A stretch of DNA of 64,000 nucleotides. It comes from Oxytricha trifallax (Eukaryota; Ciliophora; Spirotrichea; Sporadotrichida; Oxytrichidae). The stretch covers positions 1 to 64,000 of the forward strand of contig ARYC01002100.1 of NCBI GenBank assembly GCA_000711775.1. The letters run 5' to 3'. The notes under the pieces are model-generated. The model had not been told where the DNA came from and did not search any database. It saw nothing but the letters and a program-made list of their open reading frames with translations. How positions within the stretch are numbered: position 1 is the first letter of the stretch; the number at the start of each line of letters is the position of its first letter. The position numbers and the translations under genes were made by a program. Below are positions 37,373 through 49,255 of the stretch, piece after piece.

Positions 37373-38135
37373 ATTATGACATCAAAACAAATGACACCAA
37401 ACTATCAAAGTACAACAACTAAATATCCAATTAAATCGACATTGAAGAAATTAAAATATAAATCAAACTTGATAATGATGAAAATTGTATAATGGAGGAG
37501 GATGAGGCTAATCTTCAGAATAATGAAAATTAAAACAGCAATCATAATGCCTATAAATATGAAGAATTAAGATGTTCATGATATGCCAAGAGTAAATCAT
37601 ATGATTATAATTTAAGTATTTAATCTAAATAAATAATAGGAAAATCGGGGATCTAAGTAGACAAGCAAATCATTGAAGAAATCACTAAGAAGAGAAATGA
37701 TTCACTATGGCAAGTAGAATGGAACGGAGATGAACTTAGATTCTCAACGAAATCTACCAGATAGACACTTGGGACGAGATGGTTCTGGAGAACAGAATCC
37801 AAATGGAGATGAAGAGAGCATTCACTCACCAAGATGGGAAATTCGGTGAATTAAACGAGGAAATGGCAGTAGCTGAAGAGTATTTTTTTATCTAAAGACA
37901 AAATCAACGGGGAGGGAACGAGTAAATAAAGTAGGGGAAGGTTAAACCGAAACTCATCCAAAGCTCATTGATGAACGAAACGACTCCCACAAGAAAGGTA
38001 ATTGAGGAAGATAACTAGGTTCATGCAATGAGTGAGCAGGTAGAGAAAGGGCAGAATGAGAGAAGGAGACAAAACCAGAACAAGGAAGATACAGACCAGG
38101 AGACAAATAAGACTGAAACGGTGGAGCAGTAACGA
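37373..38135 (+). CDS. unknown charged, Gln-rich protein
   Basis: Coding blocks in order: DIEEIKIQIKLDNDENCIME and EEDEANLQNNENQNSNHNAY near 37390-37570; KKRNDSLWQVEWNGDELRFS near 37690-37760; then, after a frame change near 37750, IYQIDTWDEMVLENRIQMEM, REAFTHQ-like and GELNEEMAVAEEYFF; and a very hydrophilic tail NERRRQNQNKEDTDQETNKT. G+C drops sharply after 38135. Composition suggests a nuclear or cytosolic, partly disordered protein. No family recognised. Confidence 0.55.
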
Positions 38136-38139
38136 ATTA

Positions 38140-39090
38140 CACTTTCTGTTTTTATATCAATTTTAAATTTAAGTACATTTTATTTTCCCTTAAGTAATTA
38201 TCTATCTATCTAAATAATTAATATGATGTATTTATTATATTATTTTATTATAATTGTTGAAATTACTTGGATAAAAAATATTGAAGGAATAAGGAAGTAT
38301 ATCGCTTAATAATGAGAATAGCGGGAGATACTAAAAATTTATAAAAATCAATATATTATGGATTATAAAAAACTAAAATAGTATTGGGATAATTTAATAT
38401 TCCCATTCTTAAAAGTAACAACATTATTGCCAATATTAATTCATTAAATTCATAGATTTCATTTATCTTATTTCATTTAAATTCTAAATATTAATTTTTA
38501 TTAGAGAAATTAAAATTTCTTGTGTAGCATAATTATTTTTGAATTTATTCTTGATTTTTAAGACACATAGATTTTAATTATTATTCGCAATTCTCACTAT
38601 TCCTGAATTCAATTAATTATTTCTACAATCTATAAGCTTTTCATTAATAAGAAATAATAAAAAATTTAATATACAAAATAAAAAGCCGAAGAATAAAAAA
38701 AAATAATTTGGATGGACTCTAATAAATCCTTTCGCATAAATTTAAATTTTTATAAAATATGCATTAAAAACTGGTAAGATTATACAGTATAAGTAAAATA
38801 TTCACAAAGAGAGACAAAAAAAACAATAAATTAATGAAATAAAAATGAATATGATTAATTAACAAAAGCTATTTAGAAAATTCTTCCGTGCTGACTAACT
38901 TCTACGGTTTGTAATTACAAAAAATGAGCAATCATATCAATCGAATTTAATTTCATTAGATGAATCAATCCTTTCTTAATATTTCTTCTCATTTATCATT
39001 CATAATTAATGATAAATGATATATAATAATCCAATAAATATAATAAAGACAATCCCTCTCCAATGAAAATCATCACAAACCCAACCAACA
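38140..39090. other. AT-rich stretch
   Basis: No coding-like frame. It precedes the TBE-like transposase and should contain that element's left end, but no terminal repeat could be recognised. Confidence 0.4.
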
Positions 39091-39287
39091 AGAAGTCAAT
39101 CTTATAGTATATATTGTTGCTTCGCTATAGGACTTTGCACCCAACTAAGCATTCCAATCTGATTCTAACACTCAGTATCATTGCCAAGACTTTAAAAGTT
39201 CCCTTGAGATTTGTTTGAACTGTGTGCTAACTGAATAAGTAGGGCTTGGAAGTAAGATAAAGATTCCAAAAAGGCAAAAAGCAAAAG

Positions 39288-40136
39288 ATGCCTCAATAAA
39301 TTTAGGAATTTCTTATTGCAGAAGAAACTTTAAGCTAATGTAAAGGATTCTCTCTCCATACCAGATCTAAAATTTTTCATCAGATCTTTTTCGACTTAAG
39401 TATTACCCCTTCTCAACTTCAATGTATTTACAAGAAACACAAAGTCAAATACAAAGTCATGAGATCCACTAACAGAATAAAAAAAGAATAATAGGATAAA
39501 TAACAAATTAGAATCGAGAGGTTCTCCCAGCTTCTAAACATGATAGACTAAGGCAGAAAATTATAAATGTCGATGAGGTCATCTTTAAGCCATATGTTGT
39601 TACTCAGAACTCATGGGTAAGAGCAGGACAGAACTAAATGCTACACAAGAAGGCATTCAAACTCAAGACTTTTGCATCAATAGTGGCTGTAAGCAGGGAG
39701 GTTGGACTTGAGGCCTACTATACAAAGCTTAACTCTATCAACATGAAAGACGTGAAGGATATGATTGATTATCTTGAGATTTAAAATTAACAAAACGACG
39801 TGGTCATATTTTGGGACAACATAAGGAGCCACTATAGTAAGATGGTTTTAAGGTAGATTAAATTATGCAAATGGAGCTGCTTGTTTAACGCCCCACACTC
39901 CTCAGAATTTAATTGCTTAGAGGGTGCTTTCTTAAATCAAGAAAAGGTATAGGCTGTCGTTGATTAAACATGATTTCAAGATGAGTGAAGCTCGGCATTC
40001 TTTAATCATAAAAGAATCTATTTGAAGTATTCAATAGGACATGGTGAAGAGGGTAGTTGAAAGAAACATTTTAAAGATGAAAAACTATCTTAGCACAAAC
40101 AAATCTGGCTAACAAGCTCAAGTGGATGAAAAATGA
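39288..40136 (+). CDS. TBE-related DDE transposase, frame-broken
   Basis: It aligns by eye with the intact TBE transposase over its whole length: FSLHTRSKIFHQIF against FSLAQRAVMFHRQF; LQCIYKKHKVKYKVM against IANIYKKNGISYKTV; the first Asp in NVDEVIFKPYVV; the second in VVIFWDNIRSHYSK; the third acidic residue in APHSSEFNCLEGAF. ATG 39288 may not be the true start because the frame is open further upstream. A frame slip occurs near 39560, a second after 39960, and an in-frame TGA near 40025; TGA at 40134-40136 ends the homologous region. All three catalytic acids are still encoded. Probably a fossil of a separate TBE lineage. Confidence 0.85.
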
Positions 40137-40139
40137 TTA

Positions 40140-41050
40140 TTTAACGAACTCTAACCAAATTTAAAAGGCGGACGTCTGCTGTAAAAAGACTCTTGAGCCA
40201 GGGATACTTCTATCAACTCGCACTAACTCTTCTCTTACTCTCTCTTATATTAATTCTGGAAAAGATATCTATATTTTGTGGTCCCTCGCGACTTTATATA
40301 AAAAATCGCAGTTTTGATTCTTGTTAGAGGTTTCAAGTTGTCTTGCCTTTTTAAATTATAAAGCTTTTAAGATTAATAATAATATTAAATAAACATCTTT
40401 AGTTTGATTTTTCTATTCTCTTCCTCAAAGGTGTATTCTATATTTCTTTATTTACTATAATCACGTTAGTTAATTCGGAGTAAATTTTAATCACACATTG
40501 GTTAATTTTTACTCAGAAAAAGGGATACAATACTTAACCCATTTATTATATGAGTTATGCCCTCAAAATAAAATCAAGTCTAACTTTTTATTAGTTTTTA
40601 GTAATCTTATCTAATTAACTTTGTTGGCACATAATTTGTTTAAACTATAAATAAAATTTATTATTTTAAAAATTTTAGTGAGTAAAACTCATGACTATGA
40701 TAGGTTTTAAATATTACAGTTTTAGTGTCGAAGAATTATATAAATTTTAATATATAAATTCTTAAATAAACCTATGTAAATTTTAATTCACACTTAAATC
40801 CTTAGTCGAGAACAATTTAAATATAACATTATTTATTCTTAAAAAATTACTTTTTAATTATTAAAACTTAAAGTGTCTTATTTAGCATAATAAGGTTTCT
40901 TATTATAAAAATTAATTACTATTTCTAATCAATATATAAATATAAACTATAAATGAAATTCAATACGAAATAGTTACTCTTGGTCATGAATTTATATTTG
41001 ATATGAGTATTTTTTTAAGTTTTCCTATTGTACTAAAAAAATTTATAATA
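40140..41050. other. spacer within the TBE-like cluster
   Basis: 40140-40260 is less AT-rich (a TCTCTTACTCTCTC tract) but has no convincing frame. The rest is AT-rich. Nothing else supported. Confidence 0.4.
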
Positions 41051-41051
41051 G

Positions 41052-41798
41052 ATGAATCAAATGCAATAATCTAGAATCCATGTTCACGATATCAGAAAGT
41101 TACAGTCATGATTAAGATCAGAGAATGAATGGGAAAATTTTCTAAGGTTCAATAGTAAGGTATTAATTGTATAACACTATAGAGGGCTACTTTTTGCCTA
41201 GTAATGATCATATAACTATGAGATTTAACAAGGACTCCTTATCTGGAGAAAAGATGCTTCTTAAGTCTGGCGAAGGAAGTGATATAGCTGAATGTTCCAT
41301 ACTACGAAGAATTTTCAGTTAAGAACATTTAAAAATAAATTCAAGAAGACCAAGAAATAATGAAATACATTAATTTTTACTCATACTATACAGTGCTGCT
41401 TGATAGAAAATATTTCTATGGTGTTCTAGGCACCCTCCACACCATCTACCTATTATAAATAATAAAGTATGCTAATAGAATCAGAAAGTAAAGAGACACT
41501 TAAGAAGAAGAGAAAGAAAATATTTTCATAAAAGATGAGGTGTTTTGACAGCTGGAGAGTGAGCCAGTATTCTAGTTACACTTATTCATTATAATAATTT
41601 ATATTTAGAGTCAAAGGGCAAAGATGATGAAGTTCAAGTCAAAGTCTCGCAATAAAAAAGAAGAAGGAATACCTTGAGAAATCGGCATTTTTTCCCGATT
41701 ACAAGTCTAATATTGAAGGCAAGAAAGAACCGAGTACATAAATCAGAGATGTTATCATGGCTCAAGAATCACACTCGGGAACAGTTTCCGAGAAATGA
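41052..41798 (+). CDS. homologue of the TBE 22-kDa protein, frame-broken
   Basis: MNQMQQSRIHVHDIRKLQS, one TGA, then LRSENEWENFLRFNSK leads to a likely intron (GTATTAATT..ACTATAG) followed by GYFLPSNDHITMRFNKDSLS. The next part changes frame: NVPYYEEFSVKNIQKQI, LLDRKYFYGVLGTLHTIYL, then a Lys-rich tail with AIKKKKEYLEKSAFFPDYKS and TGA at 41796-41798. It matches the TBE protein at VELFLPTQ, EIPNYPEISVTNLYN, ERNYFFGVLGTLKPEYL and the basic tail; the intron position also matches. Function unknown. Confidence 0.82.
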
Positions 41799-41812
41799 TT
41801 CCTTGGAGTGAA

Positions 41813-43190
41813 TCAATATGACTGTACTTATGATATTTGCGTTCGGTTCTTGATGTTTTTAGTTTTAAATTTATGTTTATATTGTTCCAACGTATAATAC
41901 TTGCCTATATTTATGTTTGAATAGTCCTTAAATGCTAATTTTATAATGTTGATAAACTGAGTCTTCTCGCTTTGAAATATCTTGCTATTATCCGACATGC
42001 TTCCCATTTCTTAGAGTTTTTTTACAAATTCTTCCTCTTTATAGTGGAATTAAATAGAGTATGAGGCATTATGCAATCAGGTCGAGAGGAAATATTTTAT
42101 CTTACGTCCATCATGCTAGTTAAAGTTCCCTTTTATATTATCCTTAGAGATTATTACACATTATGATTTATTCAAGATATGAAGTTATTCAATCACAACA
42201 AAGGTCCCTGTTGGTTTGTTAGTTTTTTATTTTATTACAAAGGACCATCTTATCAGTTTTCTATAATTTTTCAAATATACTTGTGAAAGTCTTCTATTTA
42301 AGCCTAATTTTTGGTGGTTCTTGATTTTATTGGCCATGTCTTATTCATACTTACCATTCTGGTTAGGATTTAAGATGACCTCGTCAACTTAAAAAATCTC
42401 ATATTCTGCGGCACAACACCGTGGAGCAAAGAATATATATATTTCGTTATTTTTCAAATAACATTTTGCTATTACATGGTTATATTAAAAGTGCATCTCA
42501 TGACATTACTAATAATCTTGAACTTTTCGAAGAAGTCCGAAATTTTAGAAATAGTTTATTATTAATTTGTGAATTTTATTTATGGGAAAGCATTGCCACA
42601 TTATTGAGTGATAATTAGTTCATGTTTTGTTTAATCTCATACTTAACAGTATGTGAGCTGCAGTAATAACTCATCTTCTACTTTTAAAAATCCAGCATGC
42701 TTAGATAGGCACCTTTTTCTTCCTTAAGCTCACTTCTCTGAGATTATTATTTTGGGACACCTTATTATCTTTGAAATATCTTGAGTGGGTAAATAAGTTC
42801 AAGGACTTGTTAAGGGGGCTAATCCGACACCGCAATAGCAAGATATAACAAAACACTTTCTATTTATATAAGGGTTTTGAGTAGGATTTCATTTCAGTGT
42901 AATTATAATTATTAGAGTTATACAATTATAATATATCTTATGATATAAATTATGATTATGTGACACCATAAAAAGCATTATTGAACGTATCCTCTGAAGC
43001 TGTTGTGGGTCCGAATAGCTGTCGATCTTGCTAATCCCACATATTGCTTTGATTCCTCGATATCCTCTGGATTCTATACTGAGTTGTGGGCAAGGGCAAC
43101 AACATTCTAAAGTCTATCTCACCTCCTTAACTACTTTGCTGCAGGAGAATGTTGGCAGCTTTGAGCTAATACTAGTGCATTCACTATAAA
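41813..43190 (-). CDS. third ORF of the TBE-like cluster, unknown function
   Basis: On the minus strand from about 43190: VKEVRQTLECCCPCPQ, YRGIKAICGISKIDSYSD, then after an AT-rich gap (about 42780-42960) FQVDEVILNPNQNGKYEQDM, GLNRRLSQVYLKNYRKLIRW, NKPTGTFVVIEQLHILNKS, then a frame change and EEFVKKLQEMGSMSDNSKIF ... LEQYKHKFKTKNIKN with TGA at 41813-41815. It converges on the 22-kDa homologue with 14 bp between stops. No kinase or zinc-finger motif is visible, so it is not an obvious counterpart of the TBE 57-kDa protein. Confidence 0.55.
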
Positions 43191-43199
43191 AGAAATTGT

Positions 43200-44400
43200 A
43201 AAAATTAGATAAAAGTATAGGGGTAGTGAGGGAATAAAGAAAAATTGAGCTTTGATATAATGTTATATTTTAATTACTTTAGTTTTGTATAGAGGAATTT
43301 AGGACTGAAAGTGTCTAAGTGAGAGAAGTTCTTTGCACTTATCTTCCGATAAGGCGTGGCTAAAGTTGTACTTCAAGCAAAACTATATGAAAAACAACTT
43401 TGCTTTATAATTACACAAATTGAATGTGGTATTTTTAATTAACGATATTTCTCAATTCTTTTTGATATTATTAATTGCACTACTTCGCTTAGACCTAAAA
43501 TTTTTCCATAATTCCAGAATCTACAATATGCAAAACATTTTCATCTCGAATTTTTCCAAATTTATTGTAGTTTATTTTAATACCACGTGGTATATTTGCA
43601 AATTGTCACTATCTACAGCACAATCTGTGCTGATCAAGTGATCTACCAGATCTGGGTTAGAAATAAAATCTTTTTCATTTAATTTTAATTCATGTTTTTG
43701 AGTGATTCCTTCTTTGCTTATAACAAGTTTACTAAAATATTTTCATGTATTGAATATTTATTATAAATTTAAATAAAAATATGAAGGTAATGTTTTTTTA
43801 AAAATATTTCAGACTTATTTAAAAATAATATGAACAAGTTTATTAATTTTTTATTAGTTTATTGTTAATTTCTGATTCTTAAATTTATTAACTCTTTTCT
43901 TCTATCTCTTTCAGATTGATTATACTTGAATCTATAGTATTATTTTGTTAATTCATTGCTGAAGTTTATAGTTCCATTAATTAAAGAATGCTTTGCTTAA
44001 AATTTAATATATTAATTGAGAATAAAAGTGCTCTTTAATTTTGTTTTTGAATTAAATTGCTTTAAAATTGTTTATTAACGAATCAATGAGAGAGAGAGAA
44101 TATTTATGTTTGTTTCATGTATTGGTTATCACAAATTTATAGATAAATTTAGCAAAGGATATACAAGAAAAATATATTAAAGTGCCCAAATTATTATTGC
44201 TTAATTCATATTAAAGAAAAACATAATAAAAATGGGATTAATTTTTAGTTTAGTAATGAAAATTTTATTTAATCAAAAGATATTTGCAGAATAATAATGT
44301 TTAAATATTGAAATAAGGAGATTAAGAATAACAAAATCATTCGCTTTAGAAGGGAGAGCTGTGGTCAATAATAAATGTGAATTTCAATTAAATTATAATA
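43200..44400. other. AT-rich stretch
   Basis: The open frame near 43420-43641 is hydrophobic and AT-driven; I do not consider it a gene. No repeat or RNA gene seen. Confidence 0.4.
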
Positions 44401-44407
44401 TACTAAA

Positions 44408-44530
44408 CAATTATTTAGATCGATAGTCAACACAGGTCGGATGTGTATGTCGACTTGGTTGATCTTCCCTAAGATAAAAATGTTATTTTTATTAGAAATC
44501 CGAATATCCTACAAATATATTTTAATATAG
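44408..44530 (+). CDS. short coding block, unknown
   Basis: IDSQHRSDVYVDLVDLPQD followed by KNVIFIRNPNILQ reads without a stop in a small GC-richer patch. Probably one segment of a split gene, perhaps that at 45134-46440. No family recognised. Confidence 0.4.
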   Translation, partial: QLFRSIVNTGRMCMSTWLIFPKIKMLFLLEIRISYKYILI

Positions 44531-45133
44531 TTTTAATAGGTTATTGAGGTAAGTTTAAAATTATATAATTTATGGAAATTGAGGCTTGCCATTATTATTT
44601 TTTCAAAAATCGAATTACTACAATAGTATTTTACTCTAATTATTATTTTAAGATAAATTAAAAATGAAAATAAACATATCATTTATATAATAATCACATT
44701 AAACTGTTTAAAATCAACCAATAAACTAGTTAATTTCTCTAATTATTATCTGATAAGATCTAAATAGTTTTCAAGTTTAAAGTGTTTAATTATGATATAT
44801 TTTTTTTCTTAGATGATTTATTGTCATATATACTTATCAGTATTTATAACTCAATTTTTATGGAAAGACTTAATTTTTTTTATAAAATAAATAATTATAA
44901 TAAATATATTGAAGACTAAGAAATTCTAAAATTGTAAATATTTTACTCAATAATATATAATTATGAAAGAGTTATTGACAAATTATTTATATTTGATATA
45001 ACGTGATAACATAAACAGAGATAATATGGATGGATATAATCAGATTTGATAAAATCTTTAAATAACTTTTAAAGACTTTATTCAATTGTTGACTTTTTAT
45101 ATAGTGAATTATTTTTTGCTAATAACTCTAAAA

Positions 45134-46440
45134 ATGTCTCAAGTAAACCACAAAAATCACAGAGAGTAAATCTAAATAAATTTTAGAATTTCTTCCTCTA
45201 AACTTGCATTCTACGGTACATAAATATGTAAACCTGTAAACTTTTTAATAATTACCTGTAAACTTTTTAACAATTTTGCTAAAAGGAGATGGAAGAAAAA
45301 TTCTGGCCAAGTGAATAGTAAAATCTTTTTCTAGCAGGTATTTGTTCTGGGGGAGATGGCGTACTTACTGAAACTTAGCAGCAAGAAGCCTAACCCTAAT
45401 TCTTCACTAACCCTGATTAAAATCAGCTGAATCGCCCTCTTGATGGACAAGGAGGATCTAGTTCAGTCTTTAATTTCAATTGGCATCATACCAGTGCAAA
45501 CAATCATCATCAATATTATTAGAATAACAACATTCCAAGTAATTTAAATAATCAACCAGTTTTAAATAGTCAAAACATAGCTAAAATCGCTAATAAAAAT
45601 GTTGTGTTTAACGGGTAAATTAACTCTCCCAAGGAAATATCATAGTAAAATTAGAAATAAACCGGTTTAGTTTCTTAATTCAGTAAATAATTGTCTAAGA
45701 GCCATGACCTGGACTTAAATTTTAAAAAAAAAAACAAGAACAGCTTAGTAAAGTAAAATTTAGACACCTTTTAATGATTTGAAAGGGAGCATTTTAAGTA
45801 GCAAAATGCGGGGAGGTCAACAAAGATTTCTTAAAAAAACTAGCGAATGAGCTAAGATGGATTTTTGGATAGGTCTTAGAAACTTAATGGGTAAATTACA
45901 ATAGGTTTATAGAAAAATACTAAGATGAGAATTCAAAAAAACCTGAATAACTCACTAAATATTAATGTTTTTTCAAACATGTAACCTTCTTCAAGCATCA
46001 ATTATCCAAAATTAATTCATTAGAAAACAATAAATTTGAACTTATTTGATGATCTATAATTAGGCTTCGAAAATCAATCATAGTAAAATATGAACTTCGA
46101 CTAAGTTAGTGTCATAAATCAAGGCAAGCAAAGACACAACATTTTTAAGATCTAAATTTCCTAGCTATCATTAAAAACTCCAAGGGCAGTGAATTTATGG
46201 ACCTCTGATAATACTGAGAAGAAAAAATGTACGAATTCAGGGAGATAGATTGCTCCTCAAGTCTTAGATAGTGGCAGAAATACCTTGATTCACAAACATA
46301 TTTATACTAGGCAAAATGTCTGAATCAATAGTACATTCTTCGATTAAAATGAAAATATAAAAATTTAGTAGATTGCAGCATAGTCAAATGACCGCAAAAG
46401 ATCTAGATAGTAGTAATCAATCCGTTTTTAATCAAATAAA
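45134..46440 (+). CDS. Gln/Asn-rich low-complexity protein, frame-broken
   Basis: ATG 45134 opens MSQVNHKNHREQIQINFRIS. After a slip near 45345 the frame reads GGDGVLTETQQQEAQPQFF, then FNWHHTSANNHHQYYQNNN and SQNIAKIANKNVVFNGQINS to TGA near 45780. Later blocks in other frames: GSILSSKMRGGQQRFLKK and LNLFDDLQLGFENQSQQNM, then SLKTPRAVNLWTSDNTEKK. Asn, Gln and Ser dominate, as in prion-like or regulatory proteins of ciliates. Because Gln is encoded by TAA/TAG, the standard code shows nothing here. Several frame slips remain unexplained. A 17-bp tandem duplication (ACCTGTAAACTTTTTAA) is at 45232-45270. Confidence 0.5.
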
Positions 46441-46999
46441 AACAAGTATTTACTTTTAATTTATTAGATAATATTTATAAAATTTTCAAATCATAATTCA
46501 AAAGAAAAATAATTTTTTTTCTATAGTATTCAATAAAATAAGTACATATAATAAAACTAATTGAGTTACCAAAAAATTGTTATTTTTAAAATCAACTTAA
46601 ATTTTTATTTATGTAAATTATAGAACAATTTCAAAAGAATATAAATTAAAGCTCAATTACCATAAAAATAGCCATATACCATATTTTTATAAAAAAATAC
46701 AATAGCTTTTTGAAGTTTAAGATTTTAAATTTTATAATAGTTGCTTTATTTAATTAAATATATATATATATAGTTTTAAATTGTTTTGATAATATGTTTC
46801 ATTAAAATTACCATTTTTTGAAACATAAATATTCTTTTAATTTATTTATAAGATTTCTAAATCAAAAGCCGAACAAATTTAGATGAAACTAAATTTATAA
46901 TAATTAAATTTATATTCATGAAATTTTTTAAATAAATTGAATTTAAATTATTAATTAAATATATGTAATTGCAAATATGAATACTAAGTTTGAAAATGT

Positions 47000-47431
47000 A
47001 TATCTGAAGAAAAAAACAGTATTTTATCTTCTTCATCCTTGTCATCTATGTAGTATGTTTAGTCTTTTCTGCCTCCCTGTGCCGCTCTCTGTTTTACCTT
47101 GCGAACTCTCTGTTCGTTGGTGCCTCCATTCTTATAAGCTGCAACTCCTGTAAAATTAAAATGTTAGATATATTTTTTCTATGTTACATATTTATTGACT
47201 TTTTGCGAAGAAATAAAAGTTTGAATCAAGTTTCATTGCACTAATAACTTTTTTTAATTTATTGAAATCTCTCTGCACTAAGTGTTCATTCTTCCCAACT
47301 ATGATAACGGACAGCTTGCTTTAAGAGCTATAAGAATGGCTAGCGCAATACAAATTAAAATCTTGCCATTTCCAATACCAAAATGTATTAAATGGTTTGC
47401 TTGCAGGATTAAAATTACTCTCGTCAGACAT
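47000..47431 (-). CDS. unknown protein, two exons, 5' part of gene
   Basis: ATG at 47431 (minus strand) opens MSDESNFNPASKPFNTFWYW, then SVIIVGKNEHLVQRDFNKLK. A 52-bp intron at 47148-47199 starts GTCAATAAA and ends TTTTACAG, and splicing continues VAAYKNGGTNEQRVRKVKQR, AAQGGRKDQTYYIDD, KDEEDKI. Coding character ends near 47000 where the DNA becomes AT-rich; no TGA follows at once, so the remaining part is probably in another MDS. The Gly/Arg/Gln-rich basic stretch after the intron suggests nucleic-acid binding. No family recognised. Confidence 0.65.
47148..47199 (-). other. 52-bp intron
   Basis: GTCAAT..TTACAG on the minus strand. AT-rich between two coding blocks of higher GC; removal keeps the frame. 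Confidence 0.6.
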
Positions 47432-47434
47432 ATT

Positions 47435-48392
47435 TTTAATTATTAATCTCTATATTTAATTTTTTAAAACGATTCATTTAATTCAAAAAATATCCTTATT
47501 CCTTGTATAAGTTGAAATAATTAAATTTTATAAATAATAGTACGAGCATTATTTTAATCTAAAGTAAATTTTACCACTCTTTACACATTTTTAAGCTCAA
47601 TAGGTAGTTTGTTAGATCTTATAAGCTTAAATAAAATAATTGAACGAATTACATTATCAATTTTTTAAAAACTAATTTAACTCAATAAGCATTTAAATTA
47701 AATTGAGGATATATTCAAGTGGAACAAAACTAATTCTATTAAGTTCTTCTTCTTCATAATTAATTATACAAAATCAAAAACAAAATCAGTGAAAGCAATC
47801 TATTATAAATATTCTCTAATTAAAGTTAAGAGAGTCAAATAATTATTATATTTGTAATCTAAAATATAACTTTTGAAATAATCTAAAAGGATATAATAGT
47901 TTTAGATATATATTCTTTTTAATAATTACCAAAAATGGGAACTTCTCAATGAAGTTTAAGGAGTTTTTTATAAGAAAATTATCTTAAGTCACTGAATTTT
48001 ATATTTTTGTGTCAAGATAATTATCATATTATTTAATTTATGATTTTAATCCAATATTCAATCATAAATCATAAAAAATACTTATTATTTTTTTATAAAA
48101 ATTTTGAAATATTCTTTTATTTGGGTAATGAGAAGCAACTAGAACTTTCAGAATAAATGTTAACAATATTTGACTTTTTATGCTAATATCTTTTTGCTAC
48201 CTTAAAAATAAAATTCTTGAAAGATTAATCTTCAAATCTATTAACATTTTAAATACTATAACTTAAATTTAAAGTAATTACTATATATTTTTTAAATTTA
48301 TATTTTCTCAATTTTCAAAATCAATCAATATTATTCAAGAAATATTGATTGATTTAGACTAGAATTCAATCAATTATTTGCAGTTAGAGATC
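47435..48392. other. AT-rich stretch
   Basis: No coding-like frame or repeat recognised up to the foldback element. Confidence 0.45.
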
Positions 48393-48400
48393 AAAGATTT
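48393..48400. repeat. target-site duplication AAAGATTT (left)
   Basis: Direct repeat of 49023-49030, immediately outside the foldback element. Confidence 0.85.
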
Positions 48401-49022
48401 GGCTATGAGGTAGTATCCTCCCCCCCCCTAATGTATACTTTTCTTTTTGTAGTCTGATAGAGTTTTTGACGCTGAGTAATAGTAGCTGATAAACATGGAA
48501 TGTGCGAGCAATAGTTTTGGAGCTATGGCCTCATCAAAGTCACTTTTTATATATAAAAATCATTATAAATTTGACTAAAATTTTCAAATTTTTCACAAAA
48601 TATAATTTCTCTAAAACTAATGATTTTAGCAGTTTTTAACAATAATAACAAATTATATCTAATTTATTATAAATTATTAAAGTGAAATTTTATAGTCTTT
48701 ATGAAATATTAAATGAAAAGTTAAAATGATTTTCATATCATTTTATAAAATTATAATAAATTAGATATAATTTGTTAATATTGTTAAAAACTGCTAAAAT
48801 CATTAGTTTTAGAGAAATTATATTTTGTGAAAAATTTGAAAATTTTTGTAAAATTTATAATGATTTTTATATATAAAAAGTGACTTTGATGAGGCCATAG
48901 CTCCAAAACTATTGCTCGCACATTCCATGTTTATCAGCTACTATTACTCAGCGTCAAAAACTCTATCAGACTATAAAAAGAAAAGTATACATTAGGGGGG
49001 GGGAGGATACTACCTCATAGCC
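48401..49022. mobile_element. foldback (MITE-like) element, 622 bp, 8-bp target duplication
   Basis: Two arms of about 285 bp are near-identical inverted copies: 48401 onward starts GGCTATGAGGTAGTATCCTC and the right end is its exact reverse complement, stopping at 49022. About 60 bp of AT-rich loop separate them. AAAGATTT flanks both sides (48393-48400 and 49023-49030), an 8-bp target duplication as made by hAT-type and some other transposases. There is no coding capacity. A few substitutions but no large indels separate the arms. Confidence 0.9.
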
Positions 49023-49030
49023 AAAGATTT
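49023..49030. repeat. target-site duplication AAAGATTT (right)
   Basis: Direct repeat of 48393-48400, immediately outside the foldback element. Confidence 0.85.
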
Positions 49031-49255
49031 TTATAGTTCATATAAATGTAAATTAATTTGAGAATAACGATTTCGATTTTAATGCACTATTCACATTATT
49101 GAGTTAATTTTGATTACAAAATTTTGAAAAGGGAATGTTTTAAACTTCTGATTCAATTATCTTGAGTGAAAAAATTAAAAATAATTAAAATCAATATCTC
49201 TAAATACCTAATAGTCTGAACTTTATTTGTTTAATCTAGATTTAGGGTATTATTA

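Larger units (their letters stand above)
39100..43200. mobile_element. divergent TBE-like element without telomeric ends (borders not resolved)
   Basis: A transposase (39288-40136) and a 22-kDa homologue (41052-41798) of TBE lie together with a convergent third ORF (41813-43190). No C4A4/G4T4 ends or long terminal repeats were found around the cluster, and the gene order and orientation (transposase +, 22-kDa +, third ORF -) differ from the TBE in this window. The ORFs are frame-broken, so it is probably old. The limits given are those of coding sequence, not of the element. Confidence 0.65.

Noticed and set aside
41813..43190. Assignment of the third ORF as the TBE zinc-finger/kinase protein
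   Set aside because: No HRD, DFG/DFN or C2H2 motif could be found. Similarity not supported.
43420..43641. 73-codon hydrophobic open frame
   Set aside because: The Phe/Leu/Ile run follows from AT-rich sequence. No GC rise, no homologous context, no Gln-codon use typical of real blocks here.
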